Shown: piece after piece, positions 34,248 through 44,287 of the stretch
Numbering within the stretch: the stretch's first letter is position 1
How the letters are laid out: each line of letters begins with the position of its first letter
Source: Rhodospirillales bacterium
GTDB taxonomy: Bacteria; Pseudomonadota; Alphaproteobacteria; Acetobacterales; Acetobacteraceae
Direction of reading: 5' to 3'
Length of the DNA stretch: 64,000 nucleotides
Assembly: GCA_025359905.1 (NCBI GenBank)
Contig: JANYDF010000038.1
Span: 1 to 64,000, forward strand
Notes under the pieces: generated by a model
What the model was told of the DNA's origin: nothing
Databases searched by the model: none
What the model saw: only the letters and a program-made list of their open reading frames with translations
Position numbers and translations under genes: made by a program

Positions 34248-35636
34248 GTGGCTAATGCAGACAGCCGCTCGACCCAGATCATCATTGCCTTGGGCGCCTG
34301 CGGTCTCGTGGCCGCCGCGACTTATGTCATTCCGAATCCAGCCGTGCTGGTGGGCATCGGCATTGTGCCGCTCGCACTCGTGGGCGCGTTTCAGCGGCCG
34401 TTCCTGATCTGCCTCGCCTTCATCCTGCTGTCGTTCTTCCGGCTGCACGAAGCGTTTCCGGTCTTGAATCCGCTGCATCTGCCGCAGGCGCTGGCCATTG
34501 GCTCGCTGGTTGTGCTGTCGACCTATCTGTTCACCAAACGCATGGAAGTCGCCTGGACCAAACCGCTGAAATATTTTGCGATATTCTTCGGTTTGATCAC
34601 CTTCGGGATGTTCCTGGCCACTGGCCGCGACATCGCTATCGGCTACTGGACCGATACTTACGTCAAGATCGCCATCATGGTGTTCGCCATCGCCAGTCTG
34701 GCGCGTGAGCCACGCGACTTCGCCCGCGCCATGCGCGCCTTCGTGCTGGCGGGCGATCTGGTCGCCTACGTGGCGCTCTATAACAGCGCCAATCAGATTG
34801 GGCTGGTCGAAGGCACGCGGGTCACAATCGGGCGCGCCATGGGCTCGGTGCTGGGCGACCCGAACGACTTGTCGCTGGTGCTGGCCTTTCCGCTCAGTTT
34901 CGCCGCAGCACTGGTATTGACCGAGAAGACTGGCTGGTTTTCCCGCCTTTACGGTCTGATCAGCTTCGGCGCGATCGCCATGGCAATTCTGGCCACCCAA
35001 AGCCGTGGCGGGCTGCTCGGCATCGTCGCGGTGTGCGCCACATTCGGCGCACGCCGGGTGAAGAACAAGACGGTGCTATTCACTGGCGGATCGCTAGCCT
35101 TACTGGTCTTGTTCGCCGCCGCCGGCATCAGCGGCCGCTCGTCGGGCGGCGCTGCGGAAAGCGGCGTGATCGACGAGTCGTCGGAAGGCCGCCTGCACGC
35201 CTGGGAAGCCGCCATTCGTATGGCCATGGCACGCCCGCTCACCGGCGTGGGTCTCAACAATTACGTCGCCAACTACTTCTTCTACAGCACGTGGTGGGAG
35301 GGCTTCGCCAAGGCTGTGCATAGCACTTGGTTCTCGGTGCTGGCGGAAAGCGGCTTTCTTGGCTTCGGCGTGTTCATCACGATGATCGTCTCGACATTTC
35401 GCAGCATCTTCCGTTCCACCAAGGCATGTTCTCCCGAAATGACCGGGGCAAACTATAACCCCGATGCTTACGGCATGGCCCAAGCGGTGCTGGCGGGAAT
35501 GATTGGCTTCTGCGTCTCCGGGTCGTTTCTAACCCAGGGATTTACGTGGCCCGTCTATATTCTTGTCTCACTTTGCGCAGCGCTGCAACTGTATGTCACG
35601 CGCCGTGACAAATCTCAAATGAAAGCGACGGCATGA
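34248..35636 (+). CDS. O-antigen ligase/polymerase family membrane protein (Wzy-like)
   Basis: 462 residues with about eleven membrane segments, starting at a GTG (34248) behind GAGGAG. The signature loop before the last segments is [20 protein letters not shown] followed by [13 protein letters not shown], then a His in [20 protein letters not shown]. This matches the Wzy_C region of polymerases and ligases. It would join lipid-linked repeat units in the periplasm into the final chain. Its stop overlaps the start of a hybrid kinase gene (ATGA at 35633-35636), an unusual pairing. Confidence 0.87.
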   Translation: MANADSRSTQIIIALGACGLVAAATYVIPNPAVLVGIGIVPLALVGAFQRPFLICLAFILLSFFRLHEAFPVLNPLHLPQALAIGSLVVLSTYLFTKRMEVAWTKPLKYFAIFFGLITFGMFLATGRDIAIGYWTDTYVKIAIMVFAIASLAREPRDFARAMRAFVLAGDLVAYVALYNSANQIGLVEGTRVTIGRAMGSVLGDPNDLSLVLAFPLSFAAALVLTEKTGWFSRLYGLISFGAIAMAILATQSRGGLLGIVAVCATFGARRVKNKTVLFTGGSLALLVLFAAAGISGRSSGGAAESGVIDESSEGRLHAWEAAIRMAMARPLTGVGLNNYVANYFFYSTWWEGFAKAVHSTWFSVLAESGFLGFGVFITMIVSTFRSIFRSTKACSPEMTGANYNPDAYGMAQAVLAGMIGFCVSGSFLTQGFTWPVYILVSLCAALQLYVTRRDKSQMKATA

Positions 35637-38215
35637 CCCTCACCCCAGCCGCCGCCGCGCCAGCCGCCGCCACGCCAATCGCAGCGCCTCGGCGGCGGTT
35701 GCCGCGCTGGATCGACCGGGTGCCCATGCTGCATGCCAGCTTGGTGGTGGCGGTCGTGTTGCTGCTGTGGACGGGCATCGGCCTGAGCCTGTGGCGCGAG
35801 CATCGCTTTGCCGAACGCGAAGCCGTCAACGACGGACGCAATTTGGTCCGCGCGTTTAGCGAAAACATCGTGCGCACCGTCTCGGCCGTGGATCAGGCGC
35901 TGGTGTTCATGCGCGAGGCGTATACGCGCGACCCGAAGGGTTTCGATCTCAGCACCTGGGCCACCAACCGTGCGTTCCTAAACGAATTCTCGGTGCAGAT
36001 CACGCTGATCGACCAGAACGGCATCGTCGCGCAATCGAATCTCGGCCCGGTGACCAAGCGCATTGATCTGTCGGATCGCGAGCATTTCCAAGTCCATGTT
36101 CGCTCGGCGGACGACAAGCTGTTCATCAGCAAGCCGGTGCTGGGCCGGCTGTCGAACAAATGGTCAATCCAATTTACCCGCAAACTGCTCACCGCGAACG
36201 GCGCATTCGCCGGCGTTCTGGTGATGTCGCTCGACCCGTACTATCTGTCGCGCTTCTATCAATCGCTGGATCTGGGCAACGCTGCCATCGTGCTGACCAA
36301 CCTCGACGGCGTGGTGCTCGCCCGAGCGCCGGCGGTGGAGGGCACGATCAGCAGCATATTGCGCGCGGCAGCGCGCGACCGGCTGCTCGACGGCACCAAC
36401 TCCGGCGCTTACTTGGCGATCAGCCAAAACGATGGCGTTGAGCGCATCGTCAGTTCCGCGCGCATCAGCGGCTACCCGCTGGCCGTGGGCGTGGGCCTGT
36501 CGGCCGATACGGTGTTTGCCGCCTACCGGCGCAGCCAGATGCTTTATATCGCCGCTGGAATTCTCACCACACTGGGCATCGCGGCAGCGAGCCTGGTGCT
36601 GCTGCGGCAGCGCAATCGCTTGGTCGCCTCGCAGCAGGCGCTCAGCGCAACCTTGGAGAACATCTCTCAGGGCATTCTGATGATCGACGGCGCCGGGCGG
36701 GTGCCAGTCTACAATCAGCGCGCCTGCGATCTGCTCGGACTGCCGCCGGAACTGCGTAAGCGGACTCTGACGTTCCAGGAAATTCTCGATTGGCAGTGGG
36801 GCACGCATGAGTTCGGCGATATGCAGGCCGCTCAACCCAACCTGCGGCGCGCGCTGAAACATGGCGGGCTGCTGAGCGAAACCTTCAGCTATGAACGCAC
36901 CCGTCCCAACGGCGAGGTGCTGGACGTCCGCACCCTGCCGCTGCCGAATGGCGGCGCGGTGCGCACGTTCACCGACATCACCGAGCGCAAGCGAACCGAA
37001 GTGGTGCTGGCCGCCGCGCGCGACGCCACGGAAGCAGCATCGCGCGCGCGTTCGGAGTTCCTCGCGGTGATGAGCCATGAAATCCGCACGCCGATGAACG
37101 GCATCATCGGCGTCGCTGGCCTGTTGCTGGATATGCCAATCGATCCAATTGCCCGGCAATACGTCAATATCATGCACGAGTCCGGCAACCACTTGCTGCA
37201 ATTGATCAACGATGTGCTCGATTTCTCCAAACTCGACGCCGGTAAGCTGGAGCTGGAGGAAGTTGCGTTCGACCTGCCGGGCACGGTCAGCGGAGCGATG
37301 GAACTGATGGCTTCGCAAGCGCGTGAAAAGGGCCTGACATTGGCGCTCGACGTCGAGCGCACCGTGCCGCGCATGGTGACGGGCGATCCCGGCCGGCTGC
37401 GGCAAATTCTGCTGAACCTCATCGGCAATGGCATCAAGTTTACCGAAACTGGCGGCATCACCATCCGCCTGCGCAGCGAGGCGCGCGCTGCGGGCGGGAT
37501 CAAGCTGACCTGCGCCATCACCGACACCGGCATCGGCATTCCGCCAGGCAAGGCGCACCGGCTGTTCGAGCAGTTTTCGCAGGTGGATAGTTCGGTGTCG
37601 CGGCAGTTCGGCGGCACGGGGCTGGGCCTTGCGATCAGCCGCAAGCTGGCCGAACAGATGGGCGGCAGCATCGGCGTCGAAAGCAAGCTCGGCGCTGGCA
37701 GCACGTTCAGTTTCGACATCTGTCTCAAGCAGGCGGCGCAGCCCGAGCCATTGCCGGACACAACGGCCAGCGAAGCCGAAGCCACCCCGCGCAGCCGCAT
37801 CCTGGTCGCCGAGGACAACAACACCAACCGGCTGGTGGTGACGCGGATGCTGGAGCGGCGCGGACACCGGGTCGATTGCGTGCACAACGGGCGCGAAGCG
37901 GTCGAAGCGGTGCGCAGCATCCCGTACGACCTCGTACTGATGGACATGATGATGCCTGAGATGGACGGATTGTCCGCCACTCGAGCGATCCGCGCCCTGC
38001 CCTGCGCCGCCGCCCGCGTACCGCTGATCGGGCTGACCGCCAACGTGCTGACCACCGACAAGGAAGCCTGTCTGGCAGCCGGGATGAACGGCTTTCTGAC
38101 CAAACCGGTCACCGCCGACCGGCTGGCCGAGACCATCCGGCTGGTGCTGGCCCACAAGCAACCGCCGCCGCGCCCGGACACGCAGAAGCCGCGCGTGGCC
38201 GAGACGGTGGGTTAA
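35633..38215 (+). CDS. Membrane hybrid sensor histidine kinase with PAS domain and one receiver
   Basis: 860 residues. A membrane segment ([20 protein letters not shown]) precedes a periplasmic Cache-like sensor (residues about 55-300, with [20 protein letters not shown] and [20 protein letters not shown]). A second membrane segment lies near 305-325. A PAS domain of the PAS_7 kind follows ([20 protein letters not shown]). HisKA has His482 ([14 protein letters not shown]); the ATPase has [20 protein letters not shown]; the receiver has Asp771 ([11 protein letters not shown]). Its start overlaps the Wzy gene, so the sensor is made in step with the polymerase and may control polymer synthesis. 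Confidence 0.92.
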   Translation: MTLTPAAAAPAAATPIAAPRRRLPRWIDRVPMLHASLVVAVVLLLWTGIGLSLWREHRFAEREAVNDGRNLVRAFSENIVRTVSAVDQALVFMREAYTRDPKGFDLSTWATNRAFLNEFSVQITLIDQNGIVAQSNLGPVTKRIDLSDREHFQVHVRSADDKLFISKPVLGRLSNKWSIQFTRKLLTANGAFAGVLVMSLDPYYLSRFYQSLDLGNAAIVLTNLDGVVLARAPAVEGTISSILRAAARDRLLDGTNSGAYLAISQNDGVERIVSSARISGYPLAVGVGLSADTVFAAYRRSQMLYIAAGILTTLGIAAASLVLLRQRNRLVASQQALSATLENISQGILMIDGAGRVPVYNQRACDLLGLPPELRKRTLTFQEILDWQWGTHEFGDMQAAQPNLRRALKHGGLLSETFSYERTRPNGEVLDVRTLPLPNGGAVRTFTDITERKRTEVVLAAARDATEAASRARSEFLAVMSHEIRTPMNGIIGVAGLLLDMPIDPIARQYVNIMHESGNHLLQLINDVLDFSKLDAGKLELEEVAFDLPGTVSGAMELMASQAREKGLTLALDVERTVPRMVTGDPGRLRQILLNLIGNGIKFTETGGITIRLRSEARAAGGIKLTCAITDTGIGIPPGKAHRLFEQFSQVDSSVSRQFGGTGLGLAISRKLAEQMGGSIGVESKLGAGSTFSFDICLKQAAQPEPLPDTTASEAEATPRSRILVAEDNNTNRLVVTRMLERRGHRVDCVHNGREAVEAVRSIPYDLVLMDMMMPEMDGLSATRAIRALPCAAARVPLIGLTANVLTTDKEACLAAGMNGFLTKPVTADRLAETIRLVLAHKQPPPRPDTQKPRVAETVG

Positions 38216-38290
38216 GTTTACGATGCAGGCTTGCTATGGCCAGGGCCGCGCGGGCTACCATCTGGAACAGGCCATCCTGGAGCCCGCCCT

Positions 38291-39238
38291 ATGTCTGCTT
38301 CCGCCGCCGCCGCTCTCGATCCGCGCAAGTTCATCGACGCCCGGATCACCGCGCGCGGCGAGCCGCGCGCGCAGGTGGCGCTGCGGGCGCTGGATACGCT
38401 GTGGTTCAACACCGGCACGTTGTGCAACCTGACCTGCCGGAACTGCTATATCGAATCATCTCCACGCAATGACCGGCTGGCCTATCTCAGCGCTGCCGAC
38501 GTCGTGGAATACCTCGACGAAATCGACCTCGACGACCTGCCGACGCGCGCCATCGGTTTCACCGGCGGCGAGCCGTTCATGAACCTCGCACTGCCGGAAA
38601 TGCTGGAGGTTACGCTATCGCGGGGATTCTCGGCGCTGGTGCTGACCAACGCCATGCGGCCGATGCGCAAAATGCACGCCGCCTTGCTCGGCCTGCACGC
38701 CCGCTACGGCCATCGCCTGCGGCTGCGCGTGTCGATGGATCACTACGCCGCCCCGGTGCATGAGGCCGAGCGCGGCAAGCGCAGCTTTCGTCCCACGCTC
38801 GATGGCCTGATCTGGCTGGCCCGCCACGGGTTCGCCATCGACGTCGCGAGCCGCATGCTGTCCGGCGAGCCAGAGGCCGTGCTGCGCGACGGTTTCGCGC
38901 GGCTGTTCGCCGAGCACGCCATTCCCATCAATGCGCACGATCCGGTGCGGCTGATGCTGTTCCCGGAAATGGACGCCAGCCGCGATGTGCCCGAAATCAG
39001 CGAAGCCTGCTGGGGCATCCTGCACAAATCGCCGGACAGCGTGATGTGCGCCAGTTCGCGCATGGTGGTGAAGCGCGCAGGCGCGGCACGGCCCGCCGTG
39101 CTGGCCTGCACGCTGCTGGCTTACGACGAACGGTTCGAACGAGGACGGACACTGGCGGACGCCGCCGGGCCGGTGGCGCTGAACCATCCGCACTGCGCGA
39201 AATTCTGCGTGCTCGGCGGTGCCGCCTGTAGCCGTTAG
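38291..39238 (+). CDS. Radical SAM protein of unknown function with C-terminal Cys cluster
   Basis: 315 residues from the ATG at 38291, nine bases after GGAG. The iron-sulfur motif C-x3-C-x2-C is Cys45, Cys49 and Cys52 in TGTLCNLTCRNCYIE. The GGE motif that holds the methionine of SAM is IGFTGGEPFMN. A C-terminal region rich in Cys (VLACTLLAYDERFERGRT and HCAKFCVLGGAACSR) could bind a second cluster, as in SPASM-type maturases, but its spacing is not a match I recognise. No peptide substrate gene or partner enzyme is adjacent. The stop is directly against that of the convergent reductase gene. Confidence 0.8.
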   Translation: MSASAAAALDPRKFIDARITARGEPRAQVALRALDTLWFNTGTLCNLTCRNCYIESSPRNDRLAYLSAADVVEYLDEIDLDDLPTRAIGFTGGEPFMNLALPEMLEVTLSRGFSALVLTNAMRPMRKMHAALLGLHARYGHRLRLRVSMDHYAAPVHEAERGKRSFRPTLDGLIWLARHGFAIDVASRMLSGEPEAVLRDGFARLFAEHAIPINAHDPVRLMLFPEMDASRDVPEISEACWGILHKSPDSVMCASSRMVVKRAGAARPAVLACTLLAYDERFERGRTLADAAGPVALNHPHCAKFCVLGGAACSR

Positions 39239-40690
39239 CTATCCCAGCCGCCAGCGATGGTAGCGCGCCAGCAGCCGCGACACGCCGTGCGGGACGTGCG
39301 CGTTGCGCCACACGCCACCGGCCTGTGCGAGTGCCTCGGTGTAGGTCGGGTAGGCGTGGATCAAACCCTGCAAGCCTTTCAGCCCAACCTTGCGCTGCAT
39401 CGCGAGCACAATTTCGGCCAGCATTTCTCCGGCGCGCGGCGCTGCCACGGTCGCACCCAGAATACGATCTGTCCCCGGCACGGTCAGCACCCGCACAAAA
39501 CCAGCGCCCGCGTTGTCGCAAATGCCACGATCTAAATCGGCGAGGTCGTAGCTGGTAAGGTCATACGGCACGCCCTCGGCCTGCGCCTGCCGCTCGTTCA
39601 AGCCGATGCGGGCAATCTCCGGGTCGATAAACGTGGTGGCGGGCATGTTGCGCTGTTCGGGCCGCAGCCGGTGGAACTGGCCGAACAACCCATTGAACGC
39701 CGCGTGCCAGCCCTGGTGCCCGGCGGCATGGGTGAATTGGAACGGCCCAGCCACGTCGCCGCAAGCATAGACACTGCGGTGGCGGGTTTGCAGATAGGCA
39801 TTCACCGCGATGGTGCCGTGTGCGGTCAGTTGAATGCCCAGCGTGTCGAGCCCGAAACCCGCCGTTCGCGGCGTGCGCCCCGTGGCGACCAACAGCGCGC
39901 CGAACGCCACCGGCGTCTCGCCCACCGCCAGCGCGCCCACCGTCAGCGCGCCCGCGTCCACCCGGGTCACCGCCTGACCGGTCAGCACCCGCACCCCGTC
40001 GCGCTCAAACGCCGCGCGAACCAGATCGCCCACCACCGCGTCTTCGCGGCCCAGCAATTGCGGCCCCTGCTCGATCAGCGTTACCGCGGAACCCAGCCGG
40101 GCGAACGCCTGCGCTAACTCGCAGCCGATTGGCCCGCCGCCCAGAATCGCCAGCCGCTCCGGCGCCCGCTCCAGCCGCCACAGCGTTTCCGACGTCAGGA
40201 ACGCCGACTCCGCCAGCCCCGGAATTGCCGGGATCGTGGGCGATGCCCCGGTGGCGATCACGATGGCCCGCGCGGTCAGCGTTTCGCCGCCGATCTCAAC
40301 CGCCCACGGCGAAATCAGCCGGGCGTGGCCACGCCGCACATCGACGCCGAGGGCTGCAAACCGCTCCGCCGAATCATGCGGCGCCACCGCCGCCACCGCC
40401 GCGCGGACATGCCGGAACGCCGCTGCTGAATCGACCGCACCGAGCGCGCCCAGCAATCCCATCTCCGCCGCCGCATGGGCGCTTGCCGCCAATTTCGCCG
40501 CATGGATCAGCGCCTTAGACGGAATGCAGCCGGTGTTCAGGCAATCCCCGCCCATCTCTGCCGCCTCGGCCAGCGTCACCTTGGCCCCGAGCTTGGCCGC
40601 CACCAGCGCCGCGACGAGCCCCGCCGACCCCGCGCCGATCACGATCAGGTTGCGGTCAAAGCGGCGCGGACGGGACGGAAATGCACTCAT
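39239..40690 (-). CDS. Flavin disulfide reductase (mercuric reductase / dihydrolipoamide dehydrogenase-like)
   Basis: 483 residues from the ATG at 40690; an earlier ATG at 40705 is possible and no strong ribosome site decides it. FAD site: LIVIGAGSAGLVAALVAAKL. Redox pair: GGDCLNTGCIPSKALIHAAK. NAD(P) site: RLAILGGGPIGCELAQAFAR. FAD loop: RSVYACGDVAGPFQFTHAAG. The C-terminus has GLIHAYPTYTEALAQAGGVW, with Tyr where lipoamide dehydrogenase has the HP pair, and no vicinal Cys pair at the end. It is therefore a MerA-like family member that need not reduce mercury. No 2-oxoacid dehydrogenase or mer genes are near. Confidence 0.87.
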   Translation of the reverse strand: MSAFPSRPRRFDRNLIVIGAGSAGLVAALVAAKLGAKVTLAEAAEMGGDCLNTGCIPSKALIHAAKLAASAHAAAEMGLLGALGAVDSAAAFRHVRAAVAAVAPHDSAERFAALGVDVRRGHARLISPWAVEIGGETLTARAIVIATGASPTIPAIPGLAESAFLTSETLWRLERAPERLAILGGGPIGCELAQAFARLGSAVTLIEQGPQLLGREDAVVGDLVRAAFERDGVRVLTGQAVTRVDAGALTVGALAVGETPVAFGALLVATGRTPRTAGFGLDTLGIQLTAHGTIAVNAYLQTRHRSVYACGDVAGPFQFTHAAGHQGWHAAFNGLFGQFHRLRPEQRNMPATTFIDPEIARIGLNERQAQAEGVPYDLTSYDLADLDRGICDNAGAGFVRVLTVPGTDRILGATVAAPRAGEMLAEIVLAMQRKVGLKGLQGLIHAYPTYTEALAQAGGVWRNAHVPHGVSRLLARYHRWRLG

Positions 40691-40781
40691 GCACCAATTT
40701 GTCATCGCTATAGGCTCGCTTGCCAAGCCAAAGCGGCCGCACAATAATCGGATGTTTGATCGGCTGCGCGGGTGGAAATAA

Positions 40782-41312
40782 GTGCCCAACACGGAACAGG
40801 ATGCCTGGATCGGGCGGGTGTTGAACATCTCGCGTCAGTTGGCCGGCGGCCCGCCGCCGGGCGCGTTGCAATCCGCAGCCAGCGTGAAACTAAAACTGGC
40901 GACGGCCCGCACGCCTGCGCCCATGCGGTTCGCCTCGGTCGAGGGCCGGGCCATCTGGCGTGACGCGCGCGAGGCAGTGGATGCGCAGTTCGCCGGATTG
41001 CAAAAGCAACTGCAAACCGCCGGAGACGATGCACTGCTGCAAATTGCCCAGCAAGGCTTGCCAGCGCTGACCAAGCGGCTTGGCACCGAGATGCTGATCG
41101 CGCTGACCGAGGTCGATACCGTGCCGCCGGAGCGCGCGGCAGAAGCACGCGCCAAGGCGCTGAAAGCGATCGGCGACTACCGGCAGTTTCTGCAGACCGA
41201 TGGCTTGGTACGGCTGCTCGACGCCAATCCGTTCGGTGCCGAGGTCAGCATTGCCGCCACGCTGGGCGGGGCGCTGGATCGGTTGCAGCAGGCGATGGCG
41301 GGGTCCAAATGA
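40782..41312 (+). CDS. Uncharacterised 176-residue helical protein, first gene of the hydrolase cassette
   Basis: Starts at a GTG (40782) with GGA six bases upstream and overlaps the hydrolase gene by four bases (41309-41312). It has no signal peptide and appears fully helical. The C-terminal third (YRQFLQTDGLVRLLDANPFG, then AEVSIAATLGGALDRLQQAM) is the best-defined segment. I do not recognise a family. Because it is translationally coupled to the hydrolase it may be a chaperone, adaptor or immunity-like partner; this is inference from position only. Confidence 0.6.
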   Translation: MPNTEQDAWIGRVLNISRQLAGGPPPGALQSAASVKLKLATARTPAPMRFASVEGRAIWRDAREAVDAQFAGLQKQLQTAGDDALLQIAQQGLPALTKRLGTEMLIALTEVDTVPPERAAEARAKALKAIGDYRQFLQTDGLVRLLDANPFGAEVSIAATLGGALDRLQQAMAGSK

Positions 41313-42970
41313 GCGGCAATGTGCAACCAACCACGCCGCCGCCGTACAATACGTGGCTGACCGACACGCTTGCCGAACTCGGCGCCCGCCAGCGGCAGGT
41401 GCAAGTCGCCACCCCCACAATCCAAATGGCGCAAGGCCAGCGCCCGCTGCTGGCGCCTGCCCCCACCGGCAAGGGCACCAGTTGGATGCCTGGATCGGGC
41501 ATTATCCGCAGCCTGGTATTCGGCTCGCAAGGTGAACGCGCCACGATTTCGAAAGAGTCGAAGGACAAGATCGACGATCTCACCAGCAACGGCATGGCAG
41601 CACCGGTCGATGTCGTGGCAAACGGCCGCACGTTGAAGGGCAACTTCTTCACCGCCGAAGGGCACAATCTGAAAGATAACGGCGGTCAGCCCGATACCAG
41701 CCGCCCGTTGGTGCTGTTGCTGACCGGCTCGGGAGGTTCCGCCGAAGACCAGGGCCTCGACACCAGCGAGTTCTACGCCAAAAGCGGCGCCAGCGTGCTG
41801 TCGGTGAATTACGGCGGCTACGGCGAAAGCGATCCGACCACGCCGACCGAGGAGAGCGTGCTGCAAGACGCCCACGCGATGCTGCAACATGCCATCGACA
41901 TGGGCTACGATCCGGCCAATATCGTCATCCACGGCTATTCGCTGGGCGGCGCGGTGGCGGGCAAGCTCAAGGAGAGCGTTGAGACCGGCGGCGTCAAACT
42001 GCGCGGACTGGTGCTCGACCGCCCGATGCTGAGCGCAGCGCACGGCGCGGAAAGCCATGTCTCCAAGGGCATCAAGACGCTGGCCGGGCAGATCACTCGC
42101 AAGACGCTCGGCAAGCTGAGCGCCCGCAGCGCAATCACCGGTTCGGCCAACACCGACACGCGCATCGTGGTGACCAGCGACGAAGGCTATTTCGCCGACA
42201 AGGCCGACGAATTCCGTCAGCAATTGCAAACGAGCGGCCAAAGCGTCACCGGCAACCGCAGCAACAAGGGCCACTTCGATCACAAGGACTCGTTGCAGGC
42301 CAACCAAAATGAGCTAAAGGAGTTGATCGGCAAGGACCGCACCGGCAGCGCGCAAAATATCTCATCCGGCAAAGGGGCGAATGCCAGCCGGGTACTGAGT
42401 GAGTTACTCGACGAAGCCAACACGACACTCAACTATATCCGTGACGGTTTGCAGGAATTCGGCAACAAGGTCGGCCGTCTGGAACAAGGCACGCCCTCGG
42501 CCAGCTCGATCAAAGTCCAGATGAACACCATCGACCAGGAATTGACCAAGTGTCTGGATTTCGTGCGCTACAGTCCCGACACCAATATGAAAAAGAAGGC
42601 GGAAAACTACAGCAAGACACTCATCGGGCTTGAAGAGCGGTTGCAGGTGCTGCTGGACAATGCGGGCGACACCAGCAACACACCGCCCGGCCTCGCCGAT
42701 CAGATCGCCGGGCGCGCCGCCAAGGCGTTAGACGTGCTGCAAAAGGCTGGCGGCCCTTCAGCCAACAACAAGGCCCAGGAAGACGAAGTGCTGGCCGCCG
42801 ACGACGCTGTGCGCAAACTGCGCGGCGCCACGCTCGACCAAACGCTGCTGTTGGACCTCACCACGACCCAATCGGCCATCCTGCAACGCCGCAAGGACAG
42901 CGTGAAACGGGGCAAGAGCCGCCGGGGCGCCGTCATCGGCCTCAAAAAGCCCACCAACACCAACGACTGA
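41309..42970 (+). CDS. Uncharacterised alpha/beta hydrolase with N- and C-terminal extensions
   Basis: 553 residues. The central part (about 95-335) is an alpha/beta hydrolase of the BEM46/ABHD13-like kind: RPLVLLLTGSGGSAED (oxyanion strand), SVLSVNYGGYGESDPTTP, and the nucleophile elbow IVIHGYSLGGAVAG with Ser211. Asp291 (VVTSDEGYF) and His322 (NKGHFDHKD) complete a plausible triad. Residues 1-95 are Gly/Thr/Gln-rich and disordered at first. Residues 340-553 are helical, with LNYIRDGLQEFGNKVGRLEQ and a very basic end (KRGKSRRGAVIGLKK). No signal peptide is seen. The extensions resemble the build of secreted effectors, but no secretion genes are in the window. Confidence 0.7.
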   Translation: MSGNVQPTTPPPYNTWLTDTLAELGARQRQVQVATPTIQMAQGQRPLLAPAPTGKGTSWMPGSGIIRSLVFGSQGERATISKESKDKIDDLTSNGMAAPVDVVANGRTLKGNFFTAEGHNLKDNGGQPDTSRPLVLLLTGSGGSAEDQGLDTSEFYAKSGASVLSVNYGGYGESDPTTPTEESVLQDAHAMLQHAIDMGYDPANIVIHGYSLGGAVAGKLKESVETGGVKLRGLVLDRPMLSAAHGAESHVSKGIKTLAGQITRKTLGKLSARSAITGSANTDTRIVVTSDEGYFADKADEFRQQLQTSGQSVTGNRSNKGHFDHKDSLQANQNELKELIGKDRTGSAQNISSGKGANASRVLSELLDEANTTLNYIRDGLQEFGNKVGRLEQGTPSASSIKVQMNTIDQELTKCLDFVRYSPDTNMKKKAENYSKTLIGLEERLQVLLDNAGDTSNTPPGLADQIAGRAAKALDVLQKAGGPSANNKAQEDEVLAADDAVRKLRGATLDQTLLLDLTTTQSAILQRRKDSVKRGKSRRGAVIGLKKPTNTND

Positions 42971-42985
42971 GCGGAGCAGCGGCAC

Positions 42986-44077
42986 ATGACCCCAGCGGAC
43001 AGCGCGGCGGCTTCGGGCGAGGAATTGGCGCCGTTGGTGGCCTGGATCGGCGAGGCGCTGTCGCCCGGCGCGCTGGCGGATAGCGAACCGGAGGAGGCGG
43101 CGGAAGCAGCGGATGACCTCGCTGCTGCCCTGGCGGACCTGCCACCGGCCACACGCGGCGCGCTGTGGCAAGCCGGCTGGCCCGCCGATGGCGTCGCCGT
43201 GCTGCTTGGGCGGATGCCCAGTGCCGCCCGGGCGCTGGCCGCCGCCGAACTCGCCGCCGTGCCGCAACGCGGCCTCGCCGTGCTGGCGGCGGCGTTGGCA
43301 CATTCAGCGGCCGGCGCCAACGAGGCGGCGGACCTGCTGGCGCCGGACAGCGCCGCCGCTGTGCTGGCGCTGGCCTGCCAAACCGCTGGGCCGGGCTGGG
43401 CCTACGTGCAGTCGATTGTGCAAGCCGCCGCGTCAGCCCCGCCCGCCGAGGCGCTGCCCGCACTCGCTGCCGCCCTGGCCAGCACCGTGGTGCCCGCCCA
43501 GGTCAGCAGCACCGCCGCCGCCATCAGCGACGCCGCCGCCCGGTTCGGCGAGGAGCAGGCCGCGCTGCTGGTGCGCGCCCACATGCTGCAACGGCTGTTC
43601 GCCCCCGCCCTGCCGCCGGGGCCGATTGCGGCCGCCATCGCCGGTATCGCCGGCGGCGCGAAGGTGCCCGCCGCATGGCAGGACGCGGCGGCCCTGCTGG
43701 ACGCGGCATTGGCCCAGATCGTGCTGGCTGGTGACGCCGCCCGCGAATTGGCGGCGTTGGGCGAAGACCCCGACGACCTGCTCACCCAGCGCGGCGCGGT
43801 GCTGGCCAGCGACGCGGGCCTGCTGCAAACCTTTGCCAAACCCTCGCCGCCCGACGGGCTCGGCACCCTGCCCGCGCTGCCGATGACGGCACTTGGCCAA
43901 GCCATTCTGCGCGCCCGCGCCGAACGCCCCGGCGGCTACGACTGGGGCAGCGTGCTGGCGCTGGAGCAGGACGACCCCGACAGCTTTGCGCTACTGCTGG
44001 CCGACGAACGCGCCATCGTGCTCGATCTGGTGCTGACCGGCGCTGGGATCGACCCCGAGCCGCGCCCGGCGGCTTGA
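42986..44077 (+). CDS. Uncharacterised 363-residue Ala-rich helical protein of the hydrolase cassette
   Basis: Sixteen bases after the hydrolase gene. Almost one third of the residues are Ala and the chain reads as a series of short helices, like a HEAT/ARM-type or other alpha-solenoid scaffold. There is no signal peptide and no catalytic motif that I can see. It ends with a more acidic region (LALEQDDPDSFALLLADERA). The reading frame is supported by its consistent position after the hydrolase and before two further coupled genes; the Ala-rich composition alone would not prove coding. Confidence 0.6.
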   Translation: MTPADSAAASGEELAPLVAWIGEALSPGALADSEPEEAAEAADDLAAALADLPPATRGALWQAGWPADGVAVLLGRMPSAARALAAAELAAVPQRGLAVLAAALAHSAAGANEAADLLAPDSAAAVLALACQTAGPGWAYVQSIVQAAASAPPAEALPALAAALASTVVPAQVSSTAAAISDAAARFGEEQAALLVRAHMLQRLFAPALPPGPIAAAIAGIAGGAKVPAAWQDAAALLDAALAQIVLAGDAARELAALGEDPDDLLTQRGAVLASDAGLLQTFAKPSPPDGLGTLPALPMTALGQAILRARAERPGGYDWGSVLALEQDDPDSFALLLADERAIVLDLVLTGAGIDPEPRPAA

Positions 44078-44110
44078 CGCGCCCCGCCAGGGCGCGATTT
44101 GGTGCCACCC

Positions 44111-44287
44111 ATGGACACGCCCGATCCGGCCCCGAAGCCGCCCAACCTGACCGCCCGCGCGCTGGCCGATAAACAGGCCCGCGCCGCCCGTGAGGCGGAG
44201 GCGCTGCGGGCCAACCTGCGCAAGCGCAAGGAACAGGCCCGCGCCCGCGCTGAGCCACAACCTGACGATGACGGTGCGCAATCATGA
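44111..44287 (+). CDS. Small charged protein, 58 residues
   Basis: ATG at 44111; its stop overlaps the start of the glutathione transferase gene as ATGA (44284-44287). The sequence is one long charged helix (LADKQARAAREAEALRANLR, then KRKEQARARAEPQP) after a Pro-rich start. No family is recognised. Short helices of this type are common next to alphaproteobacterial genes and many remain unnamed. The start codon has only a weak ribosome site. Confidence 0.55.
   Translation: MDTPDPAPKPPNLTARALADKQARAAREAEALRANLRKRKEQARARAEPQPDDDGAQS

Noticed and set aside
36164-38161. A 665-codon frame antisense to the hybrid kinase gene
   Set aside because: High GC removes stops from the antisense frame. The composition is His/Gln/Arg-rich with no domain, while the plus strand has an intact kinase.
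39239-40690. Assigning the reductase as true mercuric reductase
   Set aside because: There is no N-terminal HMA domain, no C-terminal Cys pair and no mer genes nearby.
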